Positions 25,438-34,687 of a stretch of DNA of 64,000 nt are shown one piece after another. The notes beneath the pieces were generated by a model that was not told the origin of the DNA, did not search any database, and saw nothing but the letters and a program-made list of their open reading frames with translations. This DNA is from Aggregicoccus sp. 17bor-14 (lineage in GTDB: Bacteria; Myxococcota; Myxococcia; Myxococcales; Myxococcaceae). The DNA is taken from NCBI RefSeq assembly GCF_009659535.1, contig NZ_VJZZ01000004.1, forward strand, positions 372,001 through 436,000, given 5' to 3'. Position numbers and translations under genes: made by a program. Position 1 is the first letter of the stretch, and each line of letters begins with the position of its first letter.

Positions 25438-25961
25438 GGCCGCCGCACGCGCCCGCCACCGGGCACTGCCCCTCCTTCGGGACTGCGGTCTGCGCAGAGA
25501 GTCCGGGGGCCACTGCGTCCGGCTCCCGGCCCGGCGCGAGTCCGGGACGGCCTTCACGCCCGGGCTCTGCCTGCGCGCAAGACGGCGAAGCCACCCGACG
25601 AGGCTTCCCGCGCGCAATGCCAGGGCCGCCACGGAGACTCCTGCCGGAGCGCGAGGCCCCGCATCCACCATGCCGGGCTTCTCTGCGTGCGCCCTGGCGC
25701 GCCCTTCCTGTTCGAGTCCTCGGCGGGCGCCGGGAGGCTCTCGGCGGGAGCCGCCCGCGGTGCGGGCCTGCGGGCGCTCACCGCGCATGCCGAGGCCTCC
25801 CACAGCGCGCGCTGCAGGCTCCCGAGGCGCACGCTGCGGATTCCCGACGTACGGGCCGCGCGCCCGTGCCGGGCGCCTCGCGGTCCCGCCGCGGGCCGCA
25901 GGCTCCGGCTGCGCCTGAGCGCGAGGAGGGCGTCAGCGCGCCTCGCCCTCCCGCGCCCCGC
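25438..25961. other. Non-coding gap between convergent pilin operons
   Basis: About 520 bp separate the hairpin after the first pilY1 from the stop of the second. The open frames here are short, arginine/proline-rich and lack a ribosome-binding site or family resemblance. I see no promoter, tRNA, repeat array or mobile-element end. A terminator for the minus-strand operon should lie here but none is obvious. Confidence 0.5.
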
Positions 25962-28900
25962 TCAGGGCGCCGCCGGGTAGCAGTTCTTCGGGTCCTCGTG
26001 GCGGCACGCGTGCAGGGCGCGCGACACGGGCAGCTCGTAGATGGACTGGAGGAGGTCTCCGCCCGAGCTCACATTGAACTTGGTCGCCTCGGTGGTGCCC
26101 GGCTCGAGGAAGGCCACGCTGTAGCGCACCTGGCCGCTGCGCGAGACCTGGATGGCGGTGCCCGGCTCCGGAGGCGGGGCCAGCACGTCGCGCCCCTTGC
26201 GGCGATCGTAGGTCGCATCGGCCCGCAGGAAGCCCAGCGCGCAGTTCGGCTGGCCGGTCACGAAGTCCGCCTGGTACCCGTAGCTGCGGGCGTTGGCCGG
26301 AGCGGCGCAGGTGGCGGTCGTGGTCACCGGGTACACGGTGCTCCAGAGCACGCAGCTGCCCAGCAGCGCAGCGCCACCGGCCGTCTTGTGCTCGAGCGAG
26401 GCCACGGTGGGCGCCCCGGCGGTGTCCTCGTACTCGAGGAACCAGCCGAGCCCGGTCTCCGCGCCCGCGTTCCCCGAGCAGCTCGTGCTCGTGCAGCTCG
26501 TGCGCGTGACGTCCACCAGCTCTGCCGGGTGCGCGGCATCGCCGCGGTCGGTGAGGCGGGCGGCGTCGAACTGGGCCACGGTCTTCTTGCCCGTCTCCTG
26601 CGCGATGAGCCCCTCGTCGAAGATGCGGTCCGAGCGCTTGCCGTAGACCCACACGCCGTAGAAGCGGTTGCGGCCGAGCTCTGCGAGGCGTGCCGCCGTG
26701 GGCGTGACGCTGGTGTCGCCCAGCTCGTTGAGCTGCGAGAGGTCCGTGTACCGGCACGCGTAGTTGCCGGCGGCATCCTGGCCGCAGCGCACCTCCAGGC
26801 CCTGGCGGAAGTCGAAGTCCTGGGCGGGGCCCGAGGCCATGGGACAGCTCGTGGCGCCGTCCAGCGAGAAGCCCGCCACCACGTTGTCCGTGCTCGCGCT
26901 GCCGCAGAAGCTCGCCGTGCGGGAGGCCGCCTCCACGCTGCTCGCGCCCAGGGTGGCATTGCCCCACGCGGTGGAGGCCGCCGTCTGGTTCAGCGCCGCG
27001 CGCTGCACCTGGTAGTCGTGCGAGACGCTCGAGCAGCCGTACTTGGAGCAGGAGGCAGGATCGTCGAAGCGGCAGGTGCCCGCCTTGCGCTCCAGCAGGG
27101 CGTAGCGGTTGCCCGTCCCCACGAAGGCCCGCAGCGCCTTGTTGTCCACCTGCAGCGCCACCGAGGGCAGGTAGAAGAAGGGCCAGACGTTCTTCACGCT
27201 CTTCGCGCCCGCCGCGTTCACGGCGTAGCGGTCCTGCTCGAAGGAGCGCGCCGCGCTCCAGTTGGTCACCAGGCCGTCGCTGCCGCGCTGGCCCGGGGCG
27301 TAGAAGCGCAGCGTCCAGAGCTGGCCGGCCATGTCTCCGACGATGCCGGTGTCGAAGAAGCCGTCGCTCGCGACCTCGTCGTTGCCGCCGTAGTCCACCA
27401 TCGCCACGGGGGCGGCGAAGCTGTGGGTCATGTACTTGCGGGTGACCTGGCGCTCGCCGTCCGCGGCGTCGTCGTACTCCCACTTCCAGAGCAGGTTGTC
27501 CTTGTCCGTGCGGTTCGCCACCTCGCCGCGCCACACGTCCACCATGTAGAGGCCGCGGCCCTTCTCGTTCATGGGGGACCAGCCGCCGTGCAGCATGGCC
27601 ACCCACGTCTCCTGCGAGCGCACGCCGTGGCGCACCTGGCCCACGTCCTCGCTGGCGAGCAGCACCGGCCCGATGGGCGGAGGCTTGGGGCTGAGCGAGA
27701 GGAAGGTCTTGCCGAAGCGCGCCGCCTCGTCCGAGCAGGGCTGCGGGAAGAGCCAGCGGAAGCCGGGGGCGGTCGCATCGCCGTTGCTGTCGAACTTCAG
27801 CTCGAGCGCGAAGTAGTGGGTGCCGCCGCGGCCCTCCGCGGCGAGCGCCACGGTGTGGAACTCGTCCGCGTCCTTGACGCCGTCCCCGTCCTGGTCGGCC
27901 CAGATGTCGCGCACCATCACGTCGCCGTCCACGTAGAAGCTGTGGCCGCGCGGCAGGTCCTGGAGGCGGGGCAGCAGGTCCGGAGGCACGAAGGCCCACA
28001 CCTCGCGGCCGCTGCTACCCGAGTAGTTGACCAGCCCGCTCGCGCAGTCGGCCGCGCCGTCACCGTCGTGGAAGGCGTGCAGCATGCCGCCGTTCGAGCC
28101 CACGAGGATGAGCTTGTCGCGCCTGCGCTGGTCCCACTGGTACTTGTCGTAGGCGTTGCGCGTCACCGTGGAGGTGCCGTCGCAGGTGGGCTGCGCCGTG
28201 TAGCTCGCCAGCGGCGTGGCTGCGACGCCCAGCTCCTGCTCGAACAGCGTGTAGAGGCACTGGTTGGACACCCCGAGCTTGCACAGCGTGGGCTCTACCG
28301 GGGGGCCCACCTCCACGGGCGAGGAGTGGAAGATGTCGCCCAGGATGGAGGGGCGCGAGTCGTCGCGGCTGCCGTCGCGGTCCTCGTCCGCGAGGTCGCG
28401 CCCGCGCACGTACTGGATGAGCGCCTTCACGCACAGCTCGTCGCGCCGCGCCTGGGTCGAGGTGTCGGTCACGCCCACCAGCGCGGCCATCTCGGCGGTC
28501 GTGCGGCCCAGCAGCCGGAAGAAGTTGCCCGCGTCCACGGCGGTGGGACAGAAGGCCGTGCCCGCGACGCCGAGGTAGGGCTTGAGCGTGGCCCAGTTGT
28601 CCGTGCTGAACGCGATGACCGCGTCCTGCTCGCTGAAGAGCCCGTCGGTGTTGGAGTCGGTGACGGTGTAGACCTTGCGCGCGGCCCAGCCGAGCTCGCG
28701 CAGCTTGGCCCCGGCCTCCCAGTACGGGGTGGCGTCCGGGGTGCTGGGGTTGCCCGGGGTCGGCGCGCGCACGAACTGCCCGGTGCTGTCCTCCCGCACC
28801 ACGGCCCCGGTGGAGTCGGTGAGGAAGAGGTCGTCCTTGTCGCCGTCGCCGTTCTTGTCCTGGTCCTCCACGAACTCGTTGAACTGGCCGAAGCGGTAGA

Positions 28901-30446
28901 GGGCGCCGCGCCAGGGCTGGTTGCGCTGGGGGGACATGCGCGGCAGCACGGCGCTCGCGGTGACGTCCGCGGACTGCAGCGAGGCGAAGGAGGCCGAGGA
29001 GAACGAGGTGCTGCGGTTGTTGATGTCCTCGAAGATGTTGAGCAGGGCCTGCTTCAGCTGCGGCGCGCTCTTCGCGGACAAGGGCAGGCCGCCGCCCGCG
29101 GTGGCCGCGCTGGCGAGCAGCTTGCCGCCCGAGGAGTCGGGGTCCAGGGCGAAGGCCACGGTGTAGGTCGCGAGCTTCTGGTCGCCGGCCTGGTCGCCGC
29201 GCAGGTCGTGGGTCCACAGGAAGCGGGCCACGTCGTCGAAGTCGCTGTCGGGGCAGCCGTCGCAGGTGACCTCCTGCGGGCTGTTGACGGCGCTGGGCAT
29301 CTGGGAGTCCAGGGCACCCGTGGGCTCTCCGTCCGTGAGGACGATGGCCGCGTTGAAGCTGCAGGCCGTGCACACCGAGATGTTCTGCCCGCCGCGCTCG
29401 TCCAGTCCCGAGGTAGAGGCGTTGCGCACGACGACGTTCCTGGGCGTGCGCTTGAGCACGTCCGCCCAGTTGCTGCCCACCGTGGCCGGGTAGAGCGAGT
29501 TGGCGTTGGAGGTGTCCGTGAAGTAGCGCCCCACGCCGTAGAGCGTCTGGGCGAGCGGCGTGTAGTCGCGCAGCTTCACGGTGTTCAGATCGTTCACGAT
29601 GGACTGGCGGTTGCTGTCGAAGTTGCTCGCGTTGGCCGCCGGGTCGCTCTGGTTGCAGGGCGGGTTGAAGGCCTGGCGCAGGCGCGGAGAGGGCTGGTTC
29701 TCGTCCAGGCCGAAGTCGAAGAACGACATGCGCACGGGCCGGATGTCGCGCACCACCTGCTTCACCACGCGGCGCGCCATGATGTAGCGGGGCGAGAAGA
29801 AGTTGAGGAAGTTGCCCACCATGCGGCTGCGCGCGGTGAGGCGGTCGATGTAGTAGCCCTCGTCGCGCAGGCAGCGCTGGCAGGTGTCGCTGCTGCTGGT
29901 GCCGCTGCAGGCCGAGCTGATGGCGTCCGCGCGCGTGGCGCCGGTCCACCTGCTGCCCCGCGGCGGCGTACTGTCGGAGACGGTGATGGACCCCTGGTTG
30001 TCGCGGGTGCCGTAGTCGCCGATCATCCCGTTGACGTCCGACTCCTGGCCCAGTGCCACCTGGTACACCTTGTCGTTGGCGAACCACTCGTTGAAGAAGC
30101 GGTTGTTGGGCGAGCTCGAGTTCAGCTGGCGGATCTCCGGCTCGTACACCGCGTTCTTGTCGTAGCCGAGCGCGTGGATGAGCGAGGAGTCGCAGTTGTT
30201 GCTGCTGCCCTCGTAGGTGAGGGGCCACTCGTACATGGACGTGGAGTTGTCCAGCACGATGGCCACGTTGGGTGCGCCGCCCGGCGAGGTGAAGAAGCGC
30301 TCGTCGCCGGCGCTCACCGGGTTCATCATCTCGTCCAGGCGCGAGGTGGACTGCGTGCAGCAGGCGGCGTCGCCCGGGCCCGCGCTCGCGGTGGGCGAGA
30401 GCACGAGCGAGAGCAGGAGGGCCAGGGGAAGGCGGAGGAGTCGCAT
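25962..30446 (-). CDS. pilY1: PilY1 pilus-tip protein (cluster 2), MIDAS intact
   Basis: The protein is about 1494 residues with signal peptide MRLLRLPLALLLSLVLSPTASA. Starts at 30461 and 30473 are also possible; 30446 gives a clean signal and has GGGAG upstream. The N-terminal VWA domain has a full MIDAS, DNSTS at 66-70 after NVAIVL, plus AAIVLTDGEPTG. A CQRC pair and several other Cys pairs follow. The C-terminal propeller has RPSILGDIFHSSPVEV, LVGSNGGMLHAFHDG, VWAFVPPDLLPRLQ and VRDIWADQDGDGVKD. The calcium-loop equivalent reads EVASDGFFD, lacking two acidic ligands. It closes operon 2, tail to tail with operon 1. Confidence 0.93.
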   Translation of the reverse strand: MRLLRLPLALLLSLVLSPTASAGPGDAACCTQSTSRLDEMMNPVSAGDERFFTSPGGAPNVAIVLDNSTSMYEWPLTYEGSSNNCDSSLIHALGYDKNAVYEPEIRQLNSSSPNNRFFNEWFANDKVYQVALGQESDVNGMIGDYGTRDNQGSITVSDSTPPRGSRWTGATRADAISSACSGTSSSDTCQRCLRDEGYYIDRLTARSRMVGNFLNFFSPRYIMARRVVKQVVRDIRPVRMSFFDFGLDENQPSPRLRQAFNPPCNQSDPAANASNFDSNRQSIVNDLNTVKLRDYTPLAQTLYGVGRYFTDTSNANSLYPATVGSNWADVLKRTPRNVVVRNASTSGLDERGGQNISVCTACSFNAAIVLTDGEPTGALDSQMPSAVNSPQEVTCDGCPDSDFDDVARFLWTHDLRGDQAGDQKLATYTVAFALDPDSSGGKLLASAATAGGGLPLSAKSAPQLKQALLNIFEDINNRSTSFSSASFASLQSADVTASAVLPRMSPQRNQPWRGALYRFGQFNEFVEDQDKNGDGDKDDLFLTDSTGAVVREDSTGQFVRAPTPGNPSTPDATPYWEAGAKLRELGWAARKVYTVTDSNTDGLFSEQDAVIAFSTDNWATLKPYLGVAGTAFCPTAVDAGNFFRLLGRTTAEMAALVGVTDTSTQARRDELCVKALIQYVRGRDLADEDRDGSRDDSRPSILGDIFHSSPVEVGPPVEPTLCKLGVSNQCLYTLFEQELGVAATPLASYTAQPTCDGTSTVTRNAYDKYQWDQRRRDKLILVGSNGGMLHAFHDGDGAADCASGLVNYSGSSGREVWAFVPPDLLPRLQDLPRGHSFYVDGDVMVRDIWADQDGDGVKDADEFHTVALAAEGRGGTHYFALELKFDSNGDATAPGFRWLFPQPCSDEAARFGKTFLSLSPKPPPIGPVLLASEDVGQVRHGVRSQETWVAMLHGGWSPMNEKGRGLYMVDVWRGEVANRTDKDNLLWKWEYDDAADGERQVTRKYMTHSFAAPVAMVDYGGNDEVASDGFFDTGIVGDMAGQLWTLRFYAPGQRGSDGLVTNWSAARSFEQDRYAVNAAGAKSVKNVWPFFYLPSVALQVDNKALRAFVGTGNRYALLERKAGTCRFDDPASCSKYGCSSVSHDYQVQRAALNQTAASTAWGNATLGASSVEAASRTASFCGSASTDNVVAGFSLDGATSCPMASGPAQDFDFRQGLEVRCGQDAAGNYACRYTDLSQLNELGDTSVTPTAARLAELGRNRFYGVWVYGKRSDRIFDEGLIAQETGKKTVAQFDAARLTDRGDAAHPAELVDVTRTSCTSTSCSGNAGAETGLGWFLEYEDTAGAPTVASLEHKTAGGAALLGSCVLWSTVYPVTTTATCAAPANARSYGYQADFVTGQPNCALGFLRADATYDRRKGRDVLAPPPEPGTAIQVSRSGQVRYSVAFLEPGTTEATKFNVSSGGDLLQSIYELPVSRALHACRHEDPKNCYPAAP

Positions 30447-30462
30447 CGGGAGGGCTCCCATC

Positions 30463-30954
30463 TCAGAGGCCATAGCGGAAGAGGAACTCGAGCTCCGAGG
30501 AGCGGCCCTCCTCCTTGCACATCACGACGACGCGGTAGTACGCGCCGCCCATCGTGGGGGGGACCAGGCGGTTGGCGAGGTCTCGCGCCTGCCCGCGCGA
30601 GCTGCTCACGGACGAGGCCGACACGGCCACCACGGTGGCCTGCCCGTTCGGATCGCCGTAGTGCGTGGTGGTCATCACCGAGCGGCGCGAGGCCACCGCG
30701 TCGTCCATCAGCGTCTGCTCGAGGCGCAGGCTGGTGGGGTCCAGGTTGTAGAGGCGCAGCTTCGCGAGCAGGTAGCGCCGCGCCGTCTCGGCGCAGGCCG
30801 AGACGCGGTCCCCGCGCATCTTGGAGACCGCCGCCATGCGGTTGGTGCCGGTGAACTGGATGGCGCCCACCACCAGCACGCCCAGCACCGCGAGCGCCAC
30901 GAGGGTGAGCAGCAGCGCGCTGCCGCGCACGGCCGGAGCGAGGTTCGGACGCAT
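30463..30954 (-). CDS. pilX: PilX-type minor pilin (cluster 2)
   Basis: This 163-residue protein starts MRPNLAPAVRG then SALLLTLVALAVLGVLVVGA. As in cluster 1 the fifth mature residue is Leu, not Glu, and Cys-containing segments SACAETARRYLLAKL and VVVMCKEEGR match the other PilX. I preferred the start at 30954 for its typical leader length. It lies 4 nt after the pilW stop. Some alternative pilY1 starts overlap its stop. Confidence 0.85.
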   Translation of the reverse strand: MRPNLAPAVRGSALLLTLVALAVLGVLVVGAIQFTGTNRMAAVSKMRGDRVSACAETARRYLLAKLRLYNLDPTSLRLEQTLMDDAVASRRSVMTTTHYGDPNGQATVVAVSASSVSSSRGQARDLANRLVPPTMGGAYYRVVVMCKEEGRSSELEFLFRYGL

Positions 30955-30958
30955 CGGG

Positions 30959-32116
30959 TTAGCCTCCCCACACGTTGAGCTCAGCGGGATCCGCACCGGT
31001 GAGCTGGATGGGTGGGACGAAGAAGGCGCGCGCCGCCAGGTTGGGCACGCGCACGGAGGTGGTGACGCTGAGGCGGTAGTAGCCGTCCGCGGCGCCGGAG
31101 AGCGTCTGGTTCTCCAGCGTCTGCGGCGCGAAGGCGATGCGGCCCGTGCTCTCCTTGCGGGCAGAGCGCACCGTGAAGCTCACGCGCACGGCGCGCACGT
31201 TGGCCGGGTGGCGGGAGAAGCGGGCGGAGTCGTCGTAGCCGGTGTCGAAGGTGGGCGCGGTGGCGGTGGTGAGCGGCAGGTCGTTGTCCGTGGCCGGGTC
31301 GTCGCCCAGGATCCAGTTGCCCCCGGTGCCGTCCACCGGCGTGGCCGCGCCCGTGCGGGGGCGGTTCATCACGTACGCCACCTGGAAGTTCTCCACGTCC
31401 GCCGCCACCGGGTCGTAGTCGGTGTTCCCCGCGACCGGGTCCAGGTTGCGGAAGGCCACGAGGTAGGGGCGGCTGCCGAGGCGGATGACGCGCAGGCGCA
31501 GCTCGTGGACGAGCATCACGAAGGGGCGCTCGGAGGCGTCCGAGAGGCACGCGGCGCCAGGGCCCGGGAAGGCCGGCACCGCGGCGTGGTCCGTGAGCAC
31601 CGCCGTGGTTGCGGTGCTGGAGACCACGCGGCGCACCGTGTACTGGCGCGCGCCCGGGCAGGCGATGAGCAGCGCCTGGCCCACCTTCGGGGTGAAGCCC
31701 CAGGTGGTGTCCGGCGCGAGGGTGAGCGCGGTGCCGTCCGTGGAGAGCACCCCGCGGCGCAGGAAGGCCGGGTCGCGGTAGCGGAAGGCGAGGTCGTCCG
31801 TGGTGACCGTGTCTCCAGAGACGGTGGACGCGTAGTTGTCCTTGTCGTTGCCGGGCAGGCCGGCCGTCTGCACGTCGAAGGCGTGCACGGGATCCAGGCC
31901 GTAGCCCGCCATCCTCAGCGTGCGCTCGATGTAGATCTCCGCCGTGCGCGAGCCCTCCACCGCGCCCTTCACCAGGGCCTCCCCGTGGTAGCTGCGCGAG
32001 ACGGCGAGAAAGGCTGCGGTCACGGCGGTGAGGATGATGGCGGTGATGGCGATGCCCACCATCATCTCGAGCAGCGTGAAGCCCCGCCGCGCAGCGTGTA
32101 TGCCCGGGCGCCTCAC
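30959..32116 (-). CDS. pilW: PilW-type minor pilin (cluster 2)
   Basis: The protein has 385 residues with a GTG start, leader MRRPGIHAARRG and FTLLEMMVGIAITAIILTAV with Glu5. The globular domain has YIERTLRMAGYGLDP, which resembles LETSLRSAGWGIDP of the cluster-1 protein, and later VENFQVAYVMNRP and VRAVRVSFTVRSARKE. It is the largest minor pilin of cluster 2 and lies one base from the pilV stop. Confidence 0.9.
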   Translation of the reverse strand: MRRPGIHAARRGFTLLEMMVGIAITAIILTAVTAAFLAVSRSYHGEALVKGAVEGSRTAEIYIERTLRMAGYGLDPVHAFDVQTAGLPGNDKDNYASTVSGDTVTTDDLAFRYRDPAFLRRGVLSTDGTALTLAPDTTWGFTPKVGQALLIACPGARQYTVRRVVSSTATTAVLTDHAAVPAFPGPGAACLSDASERPFVMLVHELRLRVIRLGSRPYLVAFRNLDPVAGNTDYDPVAADVENFQVAYVMNRPRTGAATPVDGTGGNWILGDDPATDNDLPLTTATAPTFDTGYDDSARFSRHPANVRAVRVSFTVRSARKESTGRIAFAPQTLENQTLSGAADGYYRLSVTTSVRVPNLAARAFFVPPIQLTGADPAELNVWGG

Positions 32117-32117
32117 G

Positions 32118-32699
32118 TCAGATCTCCACCAGGGCGCCGTTGAGGGCGGGATCGTAGAGGCCGATGAAGAGCGGCAGGAACTGGCGCTGCGCGAGGCTGC
32201 GCCAGGAGACCACCACCGCCACCTGCTCGGTGCTCGCGGCGGCCACCGGCCGGATGCGCACGAGCACCCGGCGGAACACCTGCCGGTTCTCCGCGAGGTA
32301 GCCCGGCACCAGCGCCGGGCTCGCCGCCGTGGGGGCGTCGTCGTGCGCGTCCAAGTCCACCACGCACACGGCGGCCTCGGCGGCGGGGAGCGCCTCGAGC
32401 CCGCCGGCGAGCGCGAGCACGTCCGGAGCGCTGGAGCAGGTGTCGAAGAGCGCGTTGACCCGCGCGCGCCCGAGCACCTCGAGCCCGGCGCGCACCTGCT
32501 GGGCCACGGAGCCTGCGCGCGCCATGCGGCCGGCCAGGGCGTTCTGGTGCGAGGCCGTGATCACGCCCTGCAGCACGCCTGCGAGCCCCACCAGGAGGAT
32601 GGCGCTCGCCGCGAGCGCCTCCACGAGGCTCATGCCCCGCGGGGCTGCGCGCCGGCGGCGAGCGAGACGACGGTGACGAGGCGAGGGGGAGGCCGTCAT
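32118..32699 (-). CDS. pilV: PilV-type minor pilin (cluster 2)
   Basis: The protein has 193 residues. A long, very basic leader (residues 1-22, HRRLARRRRAAPRG) precedes MSLVEALAASAILLVGLAGV, the PilV-type mature start with Glu5. The conserved small-residue patch AGSVAQQVRAGLE matches TTVAQELAENMR in cluster 1. Its start overlaps the fimT stop by ATGA. Confidence 0.86.
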   Translation of the reverse strand: MTASPSPRHRRLARRRRAAPRGMSLVEALAASAILLVGLAGVLQGVITASHQNALAGRMARAGSVAQQVRAGLEVLGRARVNALFDTCSSAPDVLALAGGLEALPAAEAAVCVVDLDAHDDAPTAASPALVPGYLAENRQVFRRVLVRIRPVAAASTEQVAVVVSWRSLAQRQFLPLFIGLYDPALNGALVEI

Positions 32700-33391
32700 G
32701 GTCCGTAGGTCCCGACGAAGGAGGTGGGGGCGGAGATGCCGAAGAGGTACGCGCGCGCTTGCGCCGCATCGACGATGCCCAGCGACGCCGCGCGCTCGGC
32801 CACCAGCGCGCCGCTGGCGTCCACGAAGCGGGTGGTGCCGTCCCCGCTGAAGACGATGGCCCCGCGCGCGGGCGTGCCCGTACAGAAGCTGCAGGTGCCG
32901 GCGTCCATCGCGAACGGGGCCGAGAAGCTCGCGAGTGCCGGGTTCACGCCGAAGTGCACGCCGGCGCGGCGCGAGTAGTCCGCGAGGTAGCGCTCCTCGA
33001 CGAGCACGCCCTCCGCCACGCCCGCAGTCGGGCGCAGCCGCGACGGGGGAGCGAACTGCGCGTAGCTCAGGCCCCCGTCCGGCGCACCACCGTCGGCGGC
33101 ACCGAACTGGCCGGAGCGGTCCTCGTAGACGAAGTAGGCCCCGCCGCCGTCGCTCGGGCCGTCGCGCTGGCCCTCGGGATAGACGATGACCCAGACGTCC
33201 ACGCCGCGCTCGTAGGCGCGCGCACGCGCGAGGTTGAGCACCGACTGCAGATCGTTGGCCGCGCCCAGCGCTGCCGTGCGGTCCCCCACTCCCTGCAGGC
33301 TGGCGAGCCCCAGGGCCGCGAGGATCGCGGCCACCGCGAGCACGACCATCAGTTCGAGCAGCGTGAATCCCGCGCGGGGCGAGAGACGCAT
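32696..33391 (-). CDS. FimT/GspH-type minor pilin (cluster 2)
   Basis: The protein has 231 residues, leader MRLSPRAG and mature start FTLLELMVVLAVAAILAALG. It contains LQSVLNLARARAYERGVDVW, typical of FimT/GspH, and a CSFC pair followed by GAIVFSGDGTTRFVD, close to the CSFC and GAVLFTSNG elements of the cluster-1 protein. It is the first gene of operon 2, transcribed away from the DHH gene's 3' end. Confidence 0.88.
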   Translation of the reverse strand: MRLSPRAGFTLLELMVVLAVAAILAALGLASLQGVGDRTAALGAANDLQSVLNLARARAYERGVDVWVIVYPEGQRDGPSDGGGAYFVYEDRSGQFGAADGGAPDGGLSYAQFAPPSRLRPTAGVAEGVLVEERYLADYSRRAGVHFGVNPALASFSAPFAMDAGTCSFCTGTPARGAIVFSGDGTTRFVDASGALVAERAASLGIVDAAQARAYLFGISAPTSFVGTYGP

Positions 33392-33412
33392 GGGAAGGAC
33401 CTCCAGAGGTAA

Positions 33413-33449
33413 GTAGGCAAGCGACTCAGACCAGCGGCCGCTTGCCTAC
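33413..33449 (-). promoter_or_regulatory. Inverted repeat in the leader of pilin operon 2
   Basis: Two perfect 11-bp arms (33413-33423 and 33439-33449, core TAGGCAAGCG) are separated by 15 nt, 22-58 nt upstream of the fimT start codon. There is no T run after it, so it is not a simple terminator. It could be a dimeric regulator site or an mRNA hairpin near the ribosome-binding site. Confidence 0.5.
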
Positions 33450-33531
33450 CTGCTCTTCTTGTCCCTCAGACCCTGGGTGAATGGCAAGGCCCTGCGCGCA
33501 GAAAATTCAGGACAGCAGGTGAATTCCGCCG

Positions 33532-34518
33532 CTACGGCAACTCCGCGCCCTGCAGCTCGGCGAGCAGCTCGCGGTAGGCGCTGCGCGCGCGCTCGGGCTC
33601 GTCTGCCTTGAAGCTCACCGCGGCCACCACCGGGTGGCCGCCGCCGCCGTAGCGCCCCGCGAGCTGGGAGAGGTCGTGGCGGCGCAGCTCCGGGTGCCAG
33701 GGGTTGGAGCCGAGGCTCACCTTGCTGCGCTTGGGCCCCCGCCCCACCCACAGCGTGTAGCGCGCCTGCGGGTAGAGCGCGTAGGCGATGAACTTGTTGA
33801 GGCTGTCCACGCCCTCGTCCACCAGGTCGAAGTGCACCACGCCCCGCTCGTAGACGGCCTTGGCGCGCACCCGCTCGATGTCCTCCTGGTGCTTCTTCCA
33901 CAGAGGGGCGAAGGGCTGGGCGACGAGGGGCGAGGCGGCAATCTGCGCGAGCGGCTCACCCTGCATGCGCCGGATGACCTCGGGGATGAGCGCGGGGTCG
34001 CGGTTGGGCTCGAGCACGGTCATCAGCTGCAGCGCCGGCTCCTTCAGGGCCACGGCCATCTCGGGGCTGGGGAACTGCGCCCCGTCGATGAGCTCCGCCC
34101 AGTCGATGAGCTCCTGCATCGGGCTCGCGTCCCAGCCGAAGCGCTCGCGCGCCACGTCCGCGAGGTACTTCGTGCAGCTCTTGCGGTGCGCGTCGTGGAA
34201 CTTCCGCCCGCTCGCGTCCGCGCGGAAGTGCGCCTCGTCCCCGGGCTGCTGGAAGGCAGAGGCGTGGTGGTCGAACCACCAGGTGAGCCGGGGGTCCTGG
34301 CTGTAGCGGAAGTCCACGATCGCGTTCACGTCCCCCGTGAACACCGCCGGGTCCACCGCCGAGCCCCCCGCCTGGTGGCTGAGCCCCGCGTAGCCGAAGG
34401 TGGCCTGCGGTGCGACGCGCTCGCGAAAGAAGCGCGTGAACACGGCGGCGCTCGCGGCCCCGTCGAAGCAGTTGTCGTGGAAGAGGACCTGGACCCGGGG
34501 GGCAACGGTGCTGTTCAT
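33532..34518 (-). CDS. DHH-family phosphoesterase
   Basis: The protein has 328 residues. The DHH catalytic domain shows LFHDNCFDGAASA (motif I), IVDF (motif II) and the signature WWFDHHASAF (motif III). The C-terminal DHHA1 domain has the substrate loop RYGGGGHPVVAAVSF. DHH enzymes cleave phosphodiester bonds in nano-RNA, cyclic dinucleotides or DNA. It lacks RecJ's extra domains and the sensory parts of GdpP, so the substrate is not assigned. It is divergent from the 80-residue gene. Confidence 0.88.
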   Translation of the reverse strand: MNSTVAPRVQVLFHDNCFDGAASAAVFTRFFRERVAPQATFGYAGLSHQAGGSAVDPAVFTGDVNAIVDFRYSQDPRLTWWFDHHASAFQQPGDEAHFRADASGRKFHDAHRKSCTKYLADVARERFGWDASPMQELIDWAELIDGAQFPSPEMAVALKEPALQLMTVLEPNRDPALIPEVIRRMQGEPLAQIAASPLVAQPFAPLWKKHQEDIERVRAKAVYERGVVHFDLVDEGVDSLNKFIAYALYPQARYTLWVGRGPKRSKVSLGSNPWHPELRRHDLSQLAGRYGGGGHPVVAAVSFKADEPERARSAYRELLAELQGAELP

Positions 34519-34687
34519 GACCCGCGTTTAGCGCACCCCGCGCCCCCTCCGGTTGAACGAAATAGTGCGTCCGGCCGGACCCATGGGTGCGGCAAGTGGA
34601 AAGATTCATTCAACGGCTTGCGATGTCCGGCGCTGGTCAGCGCACTCAACCCCGCGGAATCACGAGGCAGGCAGAGAGGCGAGCCCC

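Noticed and set aside
20783-25594. Very long minus-strand open frame opposite pilY1 (about 1600 codons)
   Set aside because: It is the antisense shadow of a clear PilY1 gene in GC-rich DNA. Its translation is rich in Arg, His, Gly and Val with no family motif, signal or ribosome-binding site.
25670-25980. Small open frames in the gap between the two pilY1 genes
   Set aside because: Arg/Ala/Pro-rich translations without ribosome-binding sites or similarity. They end inside the neighbouring pilY1 and look like chance frames.
25617-30854. Very long plus-strand open frame opposite the second pilY1 (about 1745 codons)
   Set aside because: It is antisense to a protein with strong PilY1 and VWA motifs. 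The composition is typical of shadow frames.
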